Counted from the stretch's first letter, positions 1 through 8,109 are shown. The stretch is 35,418 bases of DNA from Cycloclasticus sp. (GCA_012959695.1 DUCS01000014.1:1-35418), one strand, 5' to 3'. Program-made: numbers and translations. Notes: a model not told the origin generated them from the letters alone.

Positions 1-1167
1 GTTGATATGACCGCCGCCACCAACCCAGTTAAGTAAGCTGAACTCGGTCATATTCGGTTTGCCGCGCATCAGTTCCACGCGGTAGTCCCAACCGGGGCTG
101 CCTTTACGCGTGTCATCGTAATGAAATTGCGCACCGGGAATTTTGCTAAAGGTGTCGCGGATCAAGTCCATATTATTTTTCATAATTGGAGGTGGGCCGT
201 ACACCGCCGCGTAAAAATTCCAAACGCCTAAGCCTAAATCTGCACCCAGTTTTTTGCGTGCGCTATCGGGCATCGGGCCTTTGCCGGTGTAGTACTGCGC
301 CTTGGTGTGTGACATGGAGGCTTCCCATAACAAGTCCACGGTGGTGGCGGCGTTAGGGATGACCATATTAAGCTTTAAAGGCTGAGCCAAATCGGTAACA
401 AGTTCAAGGTCTTGTTCATGAGGTAGCGTCACCATGAACGGTGTGTAGCCCGGAGGTTCTGGCATTAACCAAATGCCCATGCGGGTAATAACGCCAAAGT
501 TAGATTGGGTGAATAAGCCATCAACCCAAGGGCCTTGGCCATATTTATAGAGTGAACCGGTTTTACTGTTGTCGCTACCGGCCATACCGGTTTCAACAAC
601 GGTGCCATCGGCTAGCACCACTTGCATGCCGCATTGCATCAGTAGGTGGTCGCCATATGGTGTGTAGCCCGCGCCGTGGTCGGAGGTGTTACCAACAATG
701 CCGCCCCAAGCGGGCGCGGCGCAATCAATCCAAAGTTTGTAACCTTTTTCTTGAATGTAATTGTACAAATCGTAATAGCTAACGCCGGGTTCAACAACGG
801 CATAGCCGTGTTTTTCATTCACCTCAATAATGCGGTTCATGCGCTTTAAATCCAACACGATATAGCCAGGTTTGCGCGGTGCAGCGCCACCGTAAGCAAA
901 GTTTTTGCCAGTAGAAATGGTCCAAACCGGAATTTTATATTGGTTAACAACGGCAAGAATTTTTTGAATTTGCTCTAGCGTTTTTGGTGCAACCGCAGCG
1001 GACGGTGCAAAATCCTCATCCCTTGTGGTGTTATATGGGTCGCGGTAACTTCGCAGTTCTTTAATGTCATCGGTAAAAACAAATTCATCACCAATAATTT
1101 TTATAATCTCAGCGATAGCGCCGTTAAATTGTTCAAGACTAATGCCTTGTGGAAGAGGTTTATTCAT
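1..1167 (-). CDS. 4-cresol dehydrogenase / vanillyl-alcohol oxidase family flavoprotein (partial, C-terminus beyond window)
   Basis: The frame opens at ATG 1167 and runs without a stop to base 1, giving 389 codons; the family is usually about 520-560 residues, so roughly a quarter is missing. It shows a PCMH-type FAD-binding domain with the motif GKNFAYGG at residues 87-94 and a later YTPYGDH segment, both typical of PchF and vanillyl-alcohol oxidase. These enzymes oxidise p-alkylphenols such as p-cresol at the carbon para to the hydroxyl, through a quinone methide. The Tyr or His that would carry covalent FAD lies outside the window, so substrate and flavin linkage cannot be judged. It is the third gene of a minus-strand run after ubiX and a Tat-signal protein, 8 bases from the latter. 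Eugenol hydroxylase or vanillyl-alcohol oxidase are alternatives. Confidence 0.85.
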   Translation of the reverse strand, partial: MNKPLPQGISLEQFNGAIAEIIKIIGDEFVFTDDIKELRSYRDPYNTTRDEDFAPSAAVAPKTLEQIQKILAVVNQYKIPVWTISTGKNFAYGGAAPRKPGYIVLDLKRMNRIIEVNEKHGYAVVEPGVSYYDLYNYIQEKGYKLWIDCAAPAWGGIVGNTSDHGAGYTPYGDHLLMQCGMQVVLADGTVVETGMAGSDNSKTGSLYKYGQGPWVDGLFTQSNFGVITRMGIWLMPEPPGYTPFMVTLPHEQDLELVTDLAQPLKLNMVIPNAATTVDLLWEASMSHTKAQYYTGKGPMPDSARKKLGADLGLGVWNFYAAVYGPPPIMKNNMDLIRDTFSKIPGAQFHYDDTRKGSPGWDYRVELMRGKPNMTEFSLLNWVGGGGHIN

Positions 1168-1175
1168 CTTTCATA

Positions 1176-1784
1176 TTATGATTTGGTTGAGTTGCTTGGA
1201 ATAAGAAGCCATGAGACTAAAACGTGATTGTCATCGGCTTGCGATAAAGACTGGGTTTGGCTGCTCGCGGTGCTGTTGGCTACCGTTGTGTTTTGTAAAG
1301 TGGCTAAGTTGTCTGCTAGCCATGTAGGCCATTTTGTACCGGCATTACCAAGGGCTTGTGCAAGCAAAGGTGCTTTTTTTGTGCTGCTTGTTACTCGATG
1401 TTCCAATGTGTTGTTCGACACCGTGTGGGTGGCGGAATAGGCCGTGTGATAGCCATGTTTGACAGCCAATTGTTGTAAAACAAAAAAGTCAGAATCACGT
1501 GTAATGCCGCTCACCCAGCCATTGGGTTTTTCTTTGCAAAATGCGTTAAACGTATCAAAGTGCAATCCAATATCAAGATTGATATTGGATTGTGATTCGT
1601 TAAAGCGCGATTCGCTGAATTGTTTAGAAAATAAACTAGCGCTGGGAGAGTTCTCGTCAGCAAAAATTAATAGCGGTTGTTCGCTGTGCTCATTTTTAAC
1701 GGCTGTTAATGCCAGTGATGCTGGAGCGACCAGCGCCATATTGGCAACCAGTGTTGATTTGATAAAAGTTCTTCTAGTTAGCAC
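1176..1784 (-). CDS. Twin-arginine-signal exported protein of unknown function
   Basis: 202 residues starting with GTG at 1784, about 10 bases after an AGGA ribosome site. The N-terminus reads TRRTFIKS followed by a hydrophobic stretch, which is a good Tat signal (residues 3-27), so the protein should be exported folded, possibly with a cofactor. I do not recognise the mature part. It has a single Cys, no CxxCH haem motif and a Ser/Thr/Asn-rich C-terminal third. It sits 11 bases after ubiX and 8 bases before the 4-cresol-dehydrogenase-like gene, so all three are probably one transcript. A role in maturing or partnering the periplasmic-type flavoprotein is only a guess; the usual partner of PchF is a cytochrome, which this is not. 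Confidence 0.7.
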   Translation of the reverse strand: MLTRRTFIKSTLVANMALVAPASLALTAVKNEHSEQPLLIFADENSPSASLFSKQFSESRFNESQSNINLDIGLHFDTFNAFCKEKPNGWVSGITRDSDFFVLQQLAVKHGYHTAYSATHTVSNNTLEHRVTSSTKKAPLLAQALGNAGTKWPTWLADNLATLQNTTVANSTASSQTQSLSQADDNHVLVSWLLIPSNSTKS

Positions 1785-1795
1785 GTGTTTTAGTC

Positions 1796-2377
1796 CTATA
1801 AGTTGTTTTTTATTCCCTGCCAGCGTTTGACGTGATCCGTATCAGCAATATCTAAGGTGTCCAAAATTCGACCAACGCTGTGGTTAACAATATCATCAAT
1901 AGATTGCGGCTTCGTATAAAAAGCCGGTACGGGAGGGGCGATAATCGCGCCCATTTCAGACAGGGTCGTCATATTGCGTAAGTGCACTAAGTTTAACGGT
2001 GTTTCTCGTACCATTAAAATCAGCTTGCGGCGCTCTTTTAAAATCACATCGGCAGCTCGCGATACCAAATTGTCGGCAATGCCGTTTGCAATGCAGCCCA
2101 GTGTTTTCATGGAGCAAGGCGCAATCACCATGCCGTGAGTGATAAAAGAACCACTCGACAAGGTTGCGCCAATATCTTTTGGGCTATGCACAACATCAGC
2201 CAGCGAGGCGATGGATTGTTTGTCCATGTCCAATTCATATTGCGCTGTTAATGCGCCTGCGCTGGAAAGAATTAAGTGGCTTTCAACATCATCGATGGTT
2301 TGCAGAATTTCAAGTAAACGAGTACCGTAAATAGAGCCGGTTGCACCGGTAATGGCGATGATGATTTTTTTCTTCAT
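1796..2377 (-). CDS. ubiX: UbiX/Pad1-family flavin prenyltransferase
   Basis: 193 residues, normal for the family. It starts with a Rossmann-like strand and the glycine motif ITGATGS (residues 9-15) that binds FMN. It also has the family segment VIAPCSMKTLG around residues 85-95 and the ERRKLILMVRETPL stretch around residues 115-128 that binds dimethylallyl phosphate. UbiX makes prenylated FMN, the cofactor of UbiD-type (de)carboxylases, and so serves ubiquinone synthesis and the decarboxylation of hydroxybenzoates. No UbiD is present in the window. Here it leads a minus-strand operon with a Tat-signal protein and a 4-cresol-dehydrogenase-like enzyme, which suggests a role with phenolic acids rather than plain ubiquinone synthesis. 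That last point is inference. Confidence 0.92.
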   Translation of the reverse strand: MKKKIIIAITGATGSIYGTRLLEILQTIDDVESHLILSSAGALTAQYELDMDKQSIASLADVVHSPKDIGATLSSGSFITHGMVIAPCSMKTLGCIANGIADNLVSRAADVILKERRKLILMVRETPLNLVHLRNMTTLSEMGAIIAPPVPAFYTKPQSIDDIVNHSVGRILDTLDIADTDHVKRWQGIKNNL

Positions 2378-2450
2378 GCAAACTTTATTATTGAATTTTA
2401 ATTGACCATATCGCTAAATAAAAACTCCGTCAACTTAAAGAGAAAAGAAG

Positions 2451-2684
2451 ATGATTGAAAGCACAATTTCGTTAGCTGATAAGAAACAAATTATTACTGA
2501 GTTTCTTCAACAATGTAATGACTACAGTGATGCAATGCTGGAAAAATATGAACAACAATTAAGGGATAAAGCAACGAAAGAATCAGCCCCACAAAAAATA
2601 CATGATTGGAATGTGTACAAAGATTTTAATGAATACGCGATTAAAGAACTAAACGGAACTGAACTAGATGATTGGTTTAGCTAA
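2451..2684 (+). CDS. Small hypothetical protein (77 aa)
   Basis: ATG at 2451 follows a purine-rich stretch, AGAGAAAAGAAG, that can serve as ribosome site. The product is short, charged and likely helical: KKQIITEFLQQCNDYSDAMLEKYEQ-type heptads at the N-terminus, then a Trp/Tyr/Phe-rich tail ending DDWFS. There is no signal peptide or membrane segment and I recognise no domain. It lies between divergent ubiX and the sigma-54 activator gene, and its stop codon is inside one arm of a 14-bp perfect inverted repeat. Base composition is more AT-rich than the neighbours. It may be a real small gene of the regulatory locus; function unknown. Confidence 0.6.
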   Translation: MIESTISLADKKQIITEFLQQCNDYSDAMLEKYEQQLRDKATKESAPQKIHDWNVYKDFNEYAIKELNGTELDDWFS

Positions 2685-2730
2685 TTTAATCATTTCTGAA
2701 AATTTAAAAATTTTATGAAATGATTAAATT
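2683..2730. terminator. 14-bp perfect inverted repeat between the small gene and the sigma-54 activator
   Basis: Arm AATTTAATCATTTC (2683-2696) is matched by GAAATGATTAAATT (2717-2730), with a 20-base AT-rich loop that is itself nearly symmetrical. The left arm overlaps the stop codon of the small gene. There is no clean T-run after it, so it is either a weak bidirectional terminator or an operator site in front of the activator gene that starts at 2774. Confidence 0.45.
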
Positions 2731-2773
2731 ATAGGTGTAGGCTAGGGTTAACAAACACTTAATGTAATCGTGA

Positions 2774-4462
2774 ATGATGAGCAACGCTGAATTTATAACA
2801 CCTTCAATCGATGACTTAAAACAACGTATTCGGTTCTCTTTCGAAACAGGACACGTTTGGTTAGGCGAGCAACGCATGTTGCTGATGCACAGTGAGGCGA
2901 TGGGTTCTTTGCGTAAAGAGCTGATTGAAACGGTGGGTATTGAGCGTGCCAAAGGTATTATTATGCGCACCGGTTTTCACGCAGGTGTTGCAGATGCAAA
3001 ATTAGCGATTCAGCTGCGCCCTGACGCCAGCGATGAGGAACAGTTTTTTGTAGGGCCACAGTTACATCAGTTAGAGGGTTTTGTGCGCGTTACGCCGCTT
3101 AAGTTTGAAATGGATTTGAAGAAAAAGCATTTCCATATGAAACTGCTGTGGGGTAGTTCTTATGAAAGTGAAGAACATGTAAAAGCCTTCGGCATCTCTA
3201 AAGAATCTGCCTGTTGGATGGAAGTTGGCTATGCCAGTGGCTACAGTTCGGAATACACGGGCCAATCTATTTTGTTTGCTGAGCATGAATGTCGCGCGTG
3301 TGGTCACGATTCATGCGTGAGTGAAGGCAAGCCCGTTGCTGAATGGGATAATCCAGAAGAGCTCACAAAATATTACGAATCAGACAGCATTGTCGATCAA
3401 ATTCTTGATTTGCGAGATGAAGTGGTGACGCTACGAACTTCACTCATTGATGTGGAAGAAAAGAATTGCAAAGTTATAGGCACATCAACGGCCATTAAAG
3501 AAGCGTTGGCCTTGTTAGGCAAAGCGGTACAAGGGCCAGTGACTGTTTTGTTATTGGGTGAAACGGGTGTGGGTAAAGAGCTTTTTGCGCGCTCATTACA
3601 CCGTAGAAGTGATAGGGAAGAGCAGGCGTTTATCGCTGTAAATTGTGCGGCGATTCCTGATGATTTATTAGAAGCAGAGCTTTTTGGTGTTGATAAAGGC
3701 GCGTATACCGGTGCGCATCAATCACGAGAAGGACGTTTTGAAAGAGCAAATGGCGGTACGTTGTTTTTAGATGAAATCGGCGATTTATCCTATTCCGCAC
3801 AAGCTAAATTATTGCGTGTATTACAAGAAGGCGAACTAGAACGAGTAGGTGGCACTAGTGTGGTGAGTGTTGATGTGCGTGTGGTCGCGGCAACACATGC
3901 TAATTTGCTTGAAAGAGTAGAAAAAGGCGAGTTTAGACGGGATTTGTTTTATCGACTCAATGTGTTCCCCATTAGTATTCCTGCCCTGAGAGAACGGCCA
4001 GGTGATATTAGATTATTAGTTGATAGTTTTATCGCTCGATATAAAGTGAAATACCATAAAGAGATTAAAGGCATTACACAACACGCCATGGCGCAGCTGG
4101 AGATTCAGCCATGGCCAGGTAATATTAGAGAATTAGAAAATTCCATTGAACGTGGGGTTTTGTTGTGCGAAGACGGGGAAAAGATAGAGCTTCAACATTT
4201 ATTTGCAATGATGAATATTGAACAATCCCCAGAAGCTGCGGTGAGCCCTACCGGGGGATTAAAGGATGTTAAAAAAGGTATTTATAATCAGTTTGTAGAT
4301 ATGTTTTTTGAGGCACAAAACAACTTATTTGAAATGGAAGAAACCATTTTAAAAGAGGCGCTTAACCGTTCTAAAGGCAATATGTCAAAAGCCGCAAGAG
4401 CGTTAGGAATGACGCGTCCACAACTGGCCTATCGCTTAGGGAAGCTAGATGATAAGGAGTGA
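2774..4462 (+). CDS. dmpR: DmpR/XylR-type sigma-54-dependent phenol-responsive activator
   Basis: 562 residues, the same size as DmpR (563). The N-terminal sensor (about 15-190) has the XylR_N segment WLGEQRMLL and a V4R domain with Cys147, Cys173, Cys176 and Cys181 in zinc-site positions; this domain binds phenols and represses the ATPase until they are present. The AAA+ domain (about 235-465) has Walker A GETGVGKE (262-269), the sigma-54 contact loop GAYTGA (309-314) and FLDE (331-334). A Fis-type helix-turn-helix ends the protein (about 534-556). The start is one of two adjacent ATGs (2774 or 2777) with no strong ribosome site. Unlike the Pseudomonas dmp locus, it is not beside the phenol hydroxylase operon but about 22 kb upstream on the same strand; it faces the AraC gene tail to tail, 7 bases apart. 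Confidence 0.92.
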   Translation: MMSNAEFITPSIDDLKQRIRFSFETGHVWLGEQRMLLMHSEAMGSLRKELIETVGIERAKGIIMRTGFHAGVADAKLAIQLRPDASDEEQFFVGPQLHQLEGFVRVTPLKFEMDLKKKHFHMKLLWGSSYESEEHVKAFGISKESACWMEVGYASGYSSEYTGQSILFAEHECRACGHDSCVSEGKPVAEWDNPEELTKYYESDSIVDQILDLRDEVVTLRTSLIDVEEKNCKVIGTSTAIKEALALLGKAVQGPVTVLLLGETGVGKELFARSLHRRSDREEQAFIAVNCAAIPDDLLEAELFGVDKGAYTGAHQSREGRFERANGGTLFLDEIGDLSYSAQAKLLRVLQEGELERVGGTSVVSVDVRVVAATHANLLERVEKGEFRRDLFYRLNVFPISIPALRERPGDIRLLVDSFIARYKVKYHKEIKGITQHAMAQLEIQPWPGNIRELENSIERGVLLCEDGEKIELQHLFAMMNIEQSPEAAVSPTGGLKDVKKGIYNQFVDMFFEAQNNLFEMEETILKEALNRSKGNMSKAARALGMTRPQLAYRLGKLDDKE

Positions 4463-4469
4463 TGCCTGA

Positions 4470-5480
4470 TTAATGCTTGGGCTTTTTGTGCCGGTATTGT
4501 TGCGGGCTAATACCAAACCAGCGTTTAAAACTACGACGAAAATTGGCAGCATCGCGGTAACCAAACACCAACGATAAAGCATCAACAGAAATATTACTGT
4601 AACGAAGGTAATAACTGGCCTGAAAAGCATACACCTCATCCTTAATGCGTTGAAAAGACGTGTTTTGCTGTTTTAATTTACGTATTAACGTCCTGCTCGA
4701 CATATTAAATAGTTCAGCCAGTTGCTCTATTGTTAATGCTTCGCCTAAATGAGTCGAAAGGTAATCATGCACTTCCGTGCTCACGTTAATATTTCTCAAT
4801 AGTTGATGAGCGGTTTCCCGACATTGTTCCAATGCCATCTGAAACATCTGCGGGTCTGCATTTGGATTAAGGGTATCTTTTAAAGAGAGTGGCAGACGAA
4901 TTTCAAGGTAGTCGGCATCAAAATAAACAGGGCAGTGGAAATAGTCAGCATAGCTGTCTGCATAATCAGGCGTTGCGCTATTAATATGAAGCTCTGCCTC
5001 ACCCATCGGGTGCCCTAAAATGAACTCAATAACATGTTGTAACAACATCAGCATGGCTTCAACAAACACCATGTGGGCATCATCGAGGTTTTCAGTTAGG
5101 GTTAGCCGAATAATGTATTGCTCGCCGCGTGTAATAGGGTTGTAAAAAATAAACGGTGTGCGTATTTGGCTATAGCGCTGAAAAATATCTATCGCATCAG
5201 ATAAGGTCGGGCTATTAATAGCCGCCCAGCCAACAGAACCATGGGTGGACGGGTGAAGCAAAGAGCCTAGTAATAGGCCAATGGCAGGGTTTTGAGTGGC
5301 ATTTTTGGTATTTAAAATAACCTTAACAAACTGCTCTAAGGGAATGAATTCGTTGTCTTGCATATTCTCCAGAGTTAGGTCAGTTCCATGCAAAATCTGT
5401 TCAGCAGACACACCTTGATTGGATAGGGCGCGAATAGCCATTTGGACATAACTGTTTGGCAAAGTTTTTAATTGAGACAT
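4470..5480 (-). CDS. AraC-family transcriptional regulator (Arabinose_bd-like sensor domain)
   Basis: 336 residues from ATG 5480, chosen because GGAGGT lies 7 bases upstream; a longer frame up to 5570 would run through the operator array and has no such site. The first ~210 residues match the Arabinose_bd-like sensor domain of OruR/GadX-type regulators. The C-terminal ~95 residues hold the two AraC helix-turn-helix motifs, with LTIEQLAELFNMSSRTLIRK and then VFGYRDAANFRRSFKRWFG. It is divergent from the membrane desaturase gene at 5627, and the gap between them carries repeated TGACAC half-sites, so it most likely controls that gene and itself. The effector is unknown. Confidence 0.9.
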   Translation of the reverse strand: MSQLKTLPNSYVQMAIRALSNQGVSAEQILHGTDLTLENMQDNEFIPLEQFVKVILNTKNATQNPAIGLLLGSLLHPSTHGSVGWAAINSPTLSDAIDIFQRYSQIRTPFIFYNPITRGEQYIIRLTLTENLDDAHMVFVEAMLMLLQHVIEFILGHPMGEAELHINSATPDYADSYADYFHCPVYFDADYLEIRLPLSLKDTLNPNADPQMFQMALEQCRETAHQLLRNINVSTEVHDYLSTHLGEALTIEQLAELFNMSSRTLIRKLKQQNTSFQRIKDEVYAFQASYYLRYSNISVDALSLVFGYRDAANFRRSFKRWFGISPQQYRHKKPKH

Positions 5481-5510
5481 GTGCTGACCTCCAGAAAAAT
5501 AACGATTATT

Positions 5511-5556
5511 TGACACCAGTGTCACTAAATGACACCTTCCTGTCAAATAATGACAC
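5511..5556. promoter_or_regulatory. TGACAC half-site array between divergent AraC and desaturase genes
   Basis: Three direct TGACAC copies start at 5511, 5530 and 5551, and inverted copies lie at 5519-5524 (GTGTCA) and 5541-5545 (TGTCA). The first pair forms the palindrome TGACACCAGTGTCA. The spacing of 19-21 bases between direct copies is about two helical turns, as expected for AraC-type proteins binding direct repeats on one DNA face. The probable owner is the AraC-family protein encoded to the left. Confidence 0.7.
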
Positions 5557-5626
5557 TTCATCAATAACATTTAATTTGTTTGAATGTACGCGTAGAAAGC
5601 TAAAAATATAAACATTAGGAGATAGC

Positions 5627-6547
5627 ATGAGCACTGTTCAAGCAAATTCAACCCCCGCAGCCGATGAAGAATTTGAATCACTTCGTCGGGCACCGACGTT
5701 AGCGATGCCAACATTTATTATGTTTGTAGTGATAATGTCAACTATTGCCGCGGTTTGGTATTTCGCCTTAGCTGGTTCGTTGCCAATGTGGCAGGGCGCC
5801 ATTATCAATGGTTTGTTAACGTACGGACTATTTAGTGTTATTCATGATGCGTCTCATCACTCTTTGTCTAGTAATAAAAAAGTCAATGAAACGGTAGGTG
5901 CTATCGGTTTGTTTTTCCTCTTTCCTTATGCGCCAATGGTAGCGTTACGTTGGGTGCATAATCAGCATCATATTTATACCAACGGCCCGAAAGACCCGGA
6001 CCGCTTTGAGCACGAAGCACCTTGGTGGCAAGTACCTTTTAGGTGGTCATTTTTTGATGGTTGGTATATTTACTATTTCCTAAAAAATGGCGGTAAAGTC
6101 ATGAAAAGGCATTGGAAACAATTAGTCACGTATTATTCAACGCTAATTCTTTTATTCGTATTGGCTCTGAATTTTGGTTATGGGTATGAATTGTTTATGT
6201 TGTGGTTTATTCCGTCACGCATCACGCTATTTTTAATTGCAGTTGTGTTCGTTATATTGCCGCATTATCCAGCAACCGTCAGCCAGACTGAAGATAAGTA
6301 CATGGCAACGACCATGCGAATGGGCTGGGAATGGCTTTTGAACCCATTATTGGTGTATCAAAACTATCACTTAATTCATCACCTTTGGCCTGAAATTCCG
6401 TTTTATAAAATGCATCGAGCATGGGATTTAAAAAAGGATGAATTGGAGCAATATAATTTAAGCAAACAAACTGCCTTTGGTTTAGTGCCTGCGAATATTG
6501 AATCGCATGAGGGTTTTGATCATTCAAAATTTAAGCCGCAGTCGTAG
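5627..6547 (+). CDS. Membrane di-iron fatty-acid desaturase/hydroxylase family protein
   Basis: 306 residues with several hydrophobic segments (about 28-50, 55-75, 90-105, 165-185, 190-212). It carries the three histidine boxes of the FA_desaturase superfamily: HDASHH near residue 83, HNQHH near 111 and HLIHH near 249, which hold a di-iron centre that activates oxygen. The third box with HHLWPEIPFYKMH resembles carotenoid-hydroxylase-like and short bacterial desaturases rather than AlkB. The ribosome site AGGAGA is 5 bases before the ATG. It is monocistronic: a strong terminator follows at 6577. The gene is probably under the divergent AraC regulator. The substrate is unknown (acyl chain, terpenoid or alkyl side chain). 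Confidence 0.85.
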   Translation: MSTVQANSTPAADEEFESLRRAPTLAMPTFIMFVVIMSTIAAVWYFALAGSLPMWQGAIINGLLTYGLFSVIHDASHHSLSSNKKVNETVGAIGLFFLFPYAPMVALRWVHNQHHIYTNGPKDPDRFEHEAPWWQVPFRWSFFDGWYIYYFLKNGGKVMKRHWKQLVTYYSTLILLFVLALNFGYGYELFMLWFIPSRITLFLIAVVFVILPHYPATVSQTEDKYMATTMRMGWEWLLNPLLVYQNYHLIHHLWPEIPFYKMHRAWDLKKDELEQYNLSKQTAFGLVPANIESHEGFDHSKFKPQS

Positions 6548-6576
6548 AGTTTATTAGCTGAATTAATTGTAGAAAT

Positions 6577-6611
6577 AAAAAAGCCCGCGCCATAGAGTCG
6601 TGGGCTTTTTT
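6577..6611 (+). terminator. Rho-independent terminator after the desaturase gene
   Basis: AAAAAAGCCC (6577-6586) pairs with GGGCTTTTTT (6602-6611), extended inward by a further CG pair and a wobble, giving a hairpin flanked by A- and T-runs that could work in both directions. Confidence 0.85.
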
Positions 6612-6665
6612 GTGGGTGTTGAATGCTGGTTGTAGTTACCTCCCAAGAAGGAGTAGAAAGTATTC

Positions 6666-6853
6666 GAGTTTACGGTTTTAATTCCCTCCCACTTTTAAGG
6701 GGGAGGGCTAGGGTGGGGGTAAAATGCCAGAAATTAAGCCATGCATATATTCGAGTTACGACCCCCATCCTAACCTTCTCCCTGCCAGGGGGAAGGGGTA
6801 GAAGGAAGGCGAGTTTACGATTTTAGTTCCTTCCCACTGTAAGGGGAAAGAGT
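6666..6853. repeat. GC-rich dispersed inverted-repeat element, copy A
   Basis: This fills most of the 313-base gap between the desaturase terminator and the alcohol dehydrogenase gene. A forward module (6666-6720, with the hairpin core CCCTCCC...GGGAGGG and tail GGGTGGGGGT) is followed by an inverted copy (about 6757-6805, beginning with CCCCCATCC) and a decayed forward copy (about 6810-6852, sharing CGAGTTTACG with the first). A 51-base stretch at 6680-6730 matches 22676-22726 at 48 positions. No protein-coding signal is present. Confidence 0.8.
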
Positions 6854-6860
6854 AGAATAT

Positions 6861-7922
6861 TTAAGGTCTAATTAATGTTTTCAATACATTATCTGACTTG
6901 TCATAAAATGTCTTAAACGCTTTATCAATATTGTCTAAACTAAATTCATGAGAAAAATATTCAGTGGGGTTAATCACGCCGCGTTCCATTAAACGAATAC
7001 CTTCCCACATATACGGTTGTACATTGGCAAAACCATTCATGTGCAAGCTAATGTCGCGTAAAAATACGTCAGCTAGAACCAAGTTAAATTCTTGGTCACA
7101 AAACACGCCAATTGCTGCAATGGTACCGCCGGGGCGAATAATGTCTAAACACATTTGCAGCGTTTCTGGGTAACCGACCACTTCAATCACTTTGTCAAAA
7201 CCACGTCCGCTGGTTAATGCCAGTGCTTTTTCTTTCCAGCCTTCTTTTGTAGAGTTGAAGGTTATCGCGCCTTTTTTAGCGGCAACGGCAAGGCGGTAAT
7301 CTAGTTGGTCAATACAAACCACTTGGCCTGCAGATTTACCCAAAGCAATATCCATAGCCAACAAGCCCGTTGGGCCGCAACCTATAATAGCAACGTTTTC
7401 ACCAGGCTGAATATTGGCTAGATTGTTAGCAATAATCGCGGAAGGTAAGCTGCATGAAAGTGATAAAGCGGATGCGTCATCAATGGCATCTGGCACTTTA
7501 ATAACATGGCCTTCTGCGTGCGGCAAAATCATTGCTTCTGTGTGTGTGCCATTTAAATCGCCAAAGGGTACGCCAAAACCGTACACGGCTTTTTGAGTGG
7601 TTTCGCAATGTGCTGTTTGGCCCACTTCGCACATGTAACATTCACCGCAAGAGCATGAATAAGCCATTGAAACGCGGTCGCCCACTTTAAACTTGCCAAC
7701 ACCGCTACCTACTTCGCTAACGCGCCCAATCAGCTCATGGCCAATTTGAGAATGGCCACGTTCCATAATTGGGTCCATCGCACCGCGGTATAAATGCAAA
7801 TCAGAACCACAAATTGAAGTAGCGTTAACTTCCACTAAAATTTGGTGTGGTTCGCTAATGCTTGGGTCATCTTTCTCGCCGCAACGAATATCTTCAGGGC
7901 CGTAATAGATAGCTGTTTTCAT
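6861..7922 (-). CDS. Zinc-dependent medium-chain alcohol dehydrogenase
   Basis: 353 residues. Catalytic zinc ligands are Cys38 (SICGSDLH) and His62-Glu63 in GHE. A structural zinc site is formed by Cys92, Cys95, Cys98 and Cys106. A Rossmann NAD(P) site has GCGPTG near residue 181. The start is preceded by AGGAGA on the coding strand. The fold and motif set fit the threonine/sorbitol-dehydrogenase-like branch of the MDR superfamily. It oxidises an alcohol to an aldehyde or ketone; in this context aryl or alkyl alcohols made by the oxygenases are likely substrates, but that is inference. It diverges from the MaoC/indolepyruvate-oxidoreductase pair and its 3' end abuts the repeat element. Confidence 0.88.
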   Translation of the reverse strand: MKTAIYYGPEDIRCGEKDDPSISEPHQILVEVNATSICGSDLHLYRGAMDPIMERGHSQIGHELIGRVSEVGSGVGKFKVGDRVSMAYSCSCGECYMCEVGQTAHCETTQKAVYGFGVPFGDLNGTHTEAMILPHAEGHVIKVPDAIDDASALSLSCSLPSAIIANNLANIQPGENVAIIGCGPTGLLAMDIALGKSAGQVVCIDQLDYRLAVAAKKGAITFNSTKEGWKEKALALTSGRGFDKVIEVVGYPETLQMCLDIIRPGGTIAAIGVFCDQEFNLVLADVFLRDISLHMNGFANVQPYMWEGIRLMERGVINPTEYFSHEFSLDNIDKAFKTFYDKSDNVLKTLIRP

Positions 7923-8109
7923 GTGATTCTCCTGTTTTTGTGTTTTTTATTGTCGTGCATTCGGTTTACTGTAGCAGAATGCATGCCGCTTTCAATAATC
8001 TTTTTGTAGTGGGATACACTATTTATCCAGTAGTTCAATACCAAGTGAAACTTGCTCATTTGAGTAAATTTAATACTCCATTTATTTAATTGAAAAAGCG
8101 TTCAAATTT

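Noticed and set aside
1459-1830. 123-codon plus-strand open frame opposite the Tat-signal gene
   Set aside because: No ribosome site and no fit to the operon direction. The minus-strand frame has a clear Tat signal and tight operon spacing.
4470-5570. Longer AraC frame starting at 5570
   Set aside because: It would place the TGACAC operator array inside the gene and lacks a ribosome site, whereas ATG 5480 has a strong one.
6623-6826. 67-codon open frame over repeat copy A
   Set aside because: It reads through the GC-rich hairpin modules and codes for low-complexity sequence, so it is not a gene.
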